Source: Pseudoflavonifractor capillosus
GTDB lineage: Bacteria; Bacillota; Clostridia; Oscillospirales; Oscillospiraceae
Reading direction: 5' to 3'
NCBI RefSeq assembly: GCF_016899775.1
Contig: NZ_JACJJE010000025.1
Coordinates: 1-43,983, forward strand
DNA: 43,983 bases
Made by a program: the position numbers and the translations under genes. Under the pieces are notes generated by a model. That model ran no database searches. It was not told where the DNA came from and worked only from the letters and a program-made list of their open reading frames with translations. Shown here piece by piece: positions 40,472 to 43,983 of the stretch (positions are counted from its first letter, which is position 1; each line of letters begins with the position of its first letter).

Positions 40472-42602
40472 ATGGAAAACATCTGGATGTTTCTCCAGCA
40501 GACGGCGGCTGCCTCGCTGGTTGCCCTGTTCCTGCTGATTCTCCAGCGCATCTTCCTGGACAAGCTGTCCCCCCGGTGGCAGTACGGGGTGTGGCTTGTC
40601 TTGCTCCTGCGGCTGCTGGTGCCGGCGGGCTTTGGGGGCCGCCCCACCGTCCTGGACGTGACGTTCTGGGTGGAGACGCTGCGCACCCGGGTGGAGCTGG
40701 GTCTGAACTCGGCTTACAGCACCCCCTTTGCCGCCTCCCTGCCCGCCGGCGGGCGCCCCTGCCTCCTGGACGGACTGGGCGTTCCTGATCTACTGCGCGG
40801 GGGTCGTTTTATGGGCGGCCTGGTTCGTGGTCAGCGCGGTGCGGCTGTCCCTGCGGGTGCGGGGCGGCGTGCCGGTGGAGGGGGCGCGCCGGGACACCAT
40901 CGCCGCCTTGGCCAAGGAGTACAAGCTCCCCATGCCCCGGCGGGTGGTGGAGTGTCGCTGGGCACGCACTCCCTTTGTGGTGGGGGTGGTCCGGCCCGCC
41001 CTGGTCCTGCCCATGGGCTGGGCGCTGGACGAAAAGGTGGTCCTCCACGAGCTGCTCCACCTGAAATACCGGGACGTGTGGGCCGGGTGGCTCACCACCG
41101 CCCTCCGGTGCCTCCACTGGTGCAACCCGTTTCTTTGGTTCGTCTTTGACAAGACCGGCAACGACCGGGAGTCCCTGTGCGACCAGCGGGTGCTGGAGCG
41201 GCTGGAGGGGGAGGACCGCCGGGACTACGGCCGCTGTCTCCTGGCCATGGCGGACGACAAGGCCGTGCGCACCCCCGGGGCCACCACCATGGCCAACGGG
41301 GCCCGGGCGGTGAAGGCCCGCATTGAGGCCATCGCCCGCTTCAAGCGCTTCCCCCAGGGGATGGGGCTGGTGTCCGGGTGCATCGTGTTCGCCCTGTCCC
41401 TGTCTCTGGTGGCGGGGGTGCCCGTGTCGGCGGCGGGAGAAGAGACCACCGTGCGAGCTTCACAGGAGATCGAAATAGCACCGGAGCTGGTGGCCGAGAC
41501 CCTGGCCCTGGCCTCCCAGAACCGGGCCACAACCGTGGCTGGAGCCCTGGACGCCTACGGCAAGGGGGAGTACCACCGGTTTTACGACGGGATCTACGAC
41601 GAACTGCTGTGCTGGACCATCTGTGCCCCCCAGGAGGACCTGCCCGCCGTTTTGGAGCGCTGGGAGCAGGATCGTGGGAGGGCGGCATACGGCTGGCGCA
41701 CCGGCCCGATGTTCCGGGGGTTGACCTCCGACGGCGGGGACGGCTATCTGTGTCAGGTGTTCTGGTTCCGGGATATGAAGTTTAAAAGCAACGATGACCC
41801 CCTCTGGCCGGAGGAGGGGGAGCCCTGGCCGGTGGAGTACCTGTGCCACACCGTCCGCGTCCAGCCCGACGGAGATTACTGGACGGTGGAGAAGCTGGCG
41901 GAGACCTCCGGGCTTTGTGAGAAGGGACTGGAGGAGTCCCCGCTCAACCAGCACAGCAGCGCCCCGCTGTACGGCCCCATCACCTGGTCCGGAGAGGCCA
42001 ACGGCGTCTCTGTGGAGCTGTCCCACACCACCTGTCTGCTGAACACCAGGGAGGTCCTGGGCCTGGACTCTCTGCACGACTATTTCGACGGCAGCAGCTC
42101 CTTCAACTGGTCCGGTCTGGTGACAGGCTCCCAGCAGGAGGAGGGCACCGATCCGGAGGACCCGGTCCCCAACGCCCAATTTTTCCGCTACGAGCAGTCC
42201 CTGCGCGTCCAAGTGGGCAACCCCGGCGGGACTCCCTATAACATCCAGATCCGGGTGGAACCTGACTGGCATGACCCGGAGATTGTGCCCTCCGGGAGTT
42301 CGGGCGGCCGTTCCTACTCAACCCTCTCCTATGGAACGGGCACGTATCAGAACCACGCCACCTTCTACTACTTTGATACCATTCCCCTCTTAAAGCAGGG
42401 GGAGACCTATACCGCCTCAGCCGGCAGCGGCGGCGGAAGCGGAGGATTAGGAGCTGACATGGAGGAGGTCGCGGGCCCGGATTTTTACACCGTCACCGTC
42501 CAGAAGGGGGCGGGGGAGCCCTTCCAGATCCCCCTCACCCCCCGGTACACCACCCCCGACGGCGGGACCTTTCCCCTGGACGGAGAGGAGGCGGCCCCAT
42601 GA
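40472..42602 (+). pseudogene. M56 (BlaR1-like) membrane peptidase gene, frameshifted
   Basis: Frame 1 starts MENIWMFLQQTAAASLVALFL, with two membrane segments and YGVWLVLLLRLLVPAG, and leaves the family after about FAASLPAGG (near 40750). The family continues one frame over as WTDWAFLIYCAGVVLWAAWFVV. HELLHLKYRD (zinc site, His codon at 41046) and NDRESLCDQRVLE follow, then a last membrane segment (about 41365-41440) and a 330-residue outer domain up to 42602, ending GSGGGSGGLGA then a short beta part. Joined length would be about 710 residues. The outer part lacks the SxxK-type penicillin-binding domain of BlaR1, so the signal is something else. The shift needs one extra base in the 40735-40775 run (CCCGCCGGCGGGCGCCCC-rich), so a sequencing error is possible. 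Confidence 0.85.
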
Positions 42603-43156
42603 CCCATACTGCGGACCTGTTCACCGGCGCCCGGCGCGTCTTTTGGGGGTACTTTTTCCTGCTCCTGGACTTCAACCTGAATTTGGGCAGCGACGTCACC
42701 ATCCCCTTGCTGGCCAATGTCATCGGCTGGGTGTTCCTGTGGCGGGGGGTGGACGCGCTCGCCCCCGCCCGGCCCTCTCTGGAGCTGCTGAAGCCCTTCT
42801 GCGGGGTGCTGGGGGTATACTCCCTCACCCAGTTTCTCCCGGCCCTGGAGGCCGCGGCGCCCGGCTGGCTGACCCTGCTTTTGTCCGTCATCAGCCTGTA
42901 CACCGATTTTCAGCTCCTCACCGACCTGGCCGCCCTGGCCCAGGAGGTCCTGGGGGAGGGGCGGCGAGTCAAACGGCTGCGCACCGCCCGGACCCTGATT
43001 GTGGCGGCCAAGACGGCGCTGTACTGCTACGATCTGGTGGTATCCCTCACCGCCCTGGCGGTGGTGCTTATGGCGGTCTCCTTCTGCGTGCAGGTCTTTC
43101 TGCTGTTTCAGCTGTGGGGACTGTCCAGGGACCTGGAGAAACAGCAGAGCCCGTAG
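42599..43156 (+). CDS. Polytopic membrane protein at the end of the BlaI-M56 unit
   Basis: A 185-residue protein, unrecognised, with four or five membrane segments: about 15-29 (VFWGYFFLLLDFNL), 33-50, 64-100, and 140-175 (VSLTALAVVLMAVSFCVQVFLLF). The ATG overlaps the M56 stop (ATGA), so it is translationally coupled. It may be an integral partner or target of the sensor system; it could be related to the small membrane proteins found with similar units in Clostridia, but I have no specific match. Confidence 0.85.
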   Translation: MTHTADLFTGARRVFWGYFFLLLDFNLNLGSDVTIPLLANVIGWVFLWRGVDALAPARPSLELLKPFCGVLGVYSLTQFLPALEAAAPGWLTLLLSVISLYTDFQLLTDLAALAQEVLGEGRRVKRLRTARTLIVAAKTALYCYDLVVSLTALAVVLMAVSFCVQVFLLFQLWGLSRDLEKQQSP

Positions 43157-43881
43157 GGCGTAGCTGTCCCCAAAGCCCTCCCCCGGGGATGAGAGGTGCT
43201 CCCCCCAAAAGCCTTCCCCCTGGGGGGAAGGTGGCACGGCGAAGCCGTGACGGATGAGGGGACGATGATAGAGCGGTTTCATTCCTCGCAGGGGGAATTT
43301 CGCCGCCCGCGGGCGGCGACCTACTTTGCCCATGGCGGCTCGTCGTCGCAAAGTCCACTCGACTCCGTTTCCGCCTGGTGGCGAAAACTGCGCTCGTTCC
43401 CTTGCTCCTCCTCTTCCCGGCGAACCCACTTCGTTGGGCTTCGTCGGGAGGTACGAGAGAGATTACCCAAAACGCCACCGGGGGCGCGGCCGATGGACTA
43501 CGGCTCCGCTATGCTCCGCCTAGGTCCATAGGACCGCTTTCCCCGGACCCCATTTACGGGGGTTACCCCTTGAAGTGGGCAGAACATTTCCGGCGCGCAA
43601 AATCAGGAGTGCCTGGGTATGGTCCCGTCCGGCCCCACTGGGGGCCTGAGTAGGAGGAAAATTGGGACTGGTGCGGTTCCGCTCCCGCGCCTGCCGCTTC
43701 CGAGCCAACACGCCCGGTTCAACACACGGGATACCTCATCCGCCCCCTTCGGGGGCACCTTCCCCTAAAGGGGAAGGCCGATTCTCCCTGACAGGGAGAA
43801 ATGGCCGAAGGACAAAAGGGGCAGGGGTGTCACGCGAAGCGTGACGGATGAGGTGCGCGGCCAAAGGCCGCCTGCGGGCCG
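43157..43881. repeat. Gene-free repeat block with an interrupted multi-hairpin repeat
   Basis: A GGATGAGG hairpin (CACGGC/GCCGTG near 43232-43246), then a long multi-hairpin repeat (about 43300-43735, plus) whose CCTACTTTGCC arm is intact while its partner arm is replaced by about 120 bp (about 43340-43465) of unrelated sequence; the rest (ATGGAC/GTCCAT, CCCCGGACCCC, GGCGCGCAAAATC) is normal. GGATGAGG types follow (43735-43855). No gene found. Confidence 0.75.
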
Positions 43882-43983
43882 GCCCCTATGGAAAGGCCGG
43901 AGAGTTCCCCGTATTTCGTAGGGGCGGGTGCCCTCACCCGCCCCTACGAAATACGGGGAACTCTCCGGCCTTTCCATAGGGGC
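43882..43983. repeat. Perfect 49-bp inverted repeat at the window end
   Basis: 43882-43930 and 43935-43983 are exact inverted copies, around CCCT. The centre is the common GGGCGGGTG-CCCT-CACCCGCCC palindrome, but here another 38 bp of non-repeat-like sequence (GGAAAGGCCGGAGAG...) is mirrored too, and the repeat ends exactly where the window ends. Confidence 0.9.

Overview
The window looks like chromosomal DNA from a G+C-rich, low-motility-of-content Clostridia genome of the Oscillospiraceae/Ruminococcaceae type (Flavonifractor/Lawsonibacter-like; inferred, no search was run). The reasons are the Gram-positive gene sets (sepF/divIVA, ricT-holB, hisS-aspS with a T-box, noc-parA-parB, a BMP-type nucleoside ABC importer), strong AGGAGG ribosome sites, and very dense G+C-rich hairpin repeats between genes. 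No rRNA, tRNA or CRISPR array was seen.

Layout. 0-3.4 kb: rnhA (+) converges on divIVA, with sepF and yggS upstream on the minus strand (cell division). 3.6-6.4 kb: a small membrane-anchored protein and a LysR regulator transcribed divergently from overlapping promoters, then an AEC-family carrier. 6.5-12.7 kb (minus): ricT, holB, an Orn/Lys/Arg decarboxylase-like PLP enzyme and a lipoprotein NagZ-type glycosidase. 13.4-18.3 kb (minus): hisS and aspS, separated by a broken REP-associated tyrosine transposase (RAYT) and a duplicated small membrane protein gene. 19-20.6 kb: an Xre/small-protein divergent pair and an aspartate-specific T-box leader with no aminoacyl-tRNA synthetase directly behind it. 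20.6-24.8 kb: mgsA-like, minD, rsmG, a small membrane protein, an acyltransferase, and a second Xre/small-protein pair. 25.6-31.9 kb: serS, a coiled-coil membrane protein, parB, parA and noc, with three parS sites (chromosome segregation, normally close to the origin). 32.2-40 kb (plus): xpt and a BMP-family importer (lipoprotein, double ATPase, two permeases), probably purine/nucleoside salvage. 40.1-43.2 kb: a BlaI-type repressor with two operators, a frameshifted M56 (BlaR1-like) peptidase, and a membrane protein.

About a fifth of the window is gene-free and filled with families of hairpin repeats. Within each family the stem sequences differ from copy to copy but stay self-complementary, so structure rather than sequence is conserved. 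A separate class of heptamer arrays supplies the stop codons of holB, parA and noc. Repeats seem to have opened up otherwise standard operons: T-box | hisS | aspS, PLP enzyme | holB-ricT, and BMP lipoprotein | ABC genes. A near-identical 620-bp inverted repeat (about 9.0-9.6 and 32.9-33.6 kb) brackets the translation/segregation block.

The main candidates for something new are the covarying multi-hairpin repeats and their link to the RAYT remnant, the paired Xre/90-residue modules with operators inside the promoter spacer, the stranded Asp T-box, and the MgsA-like protein that lacks the catalytic aspartate.
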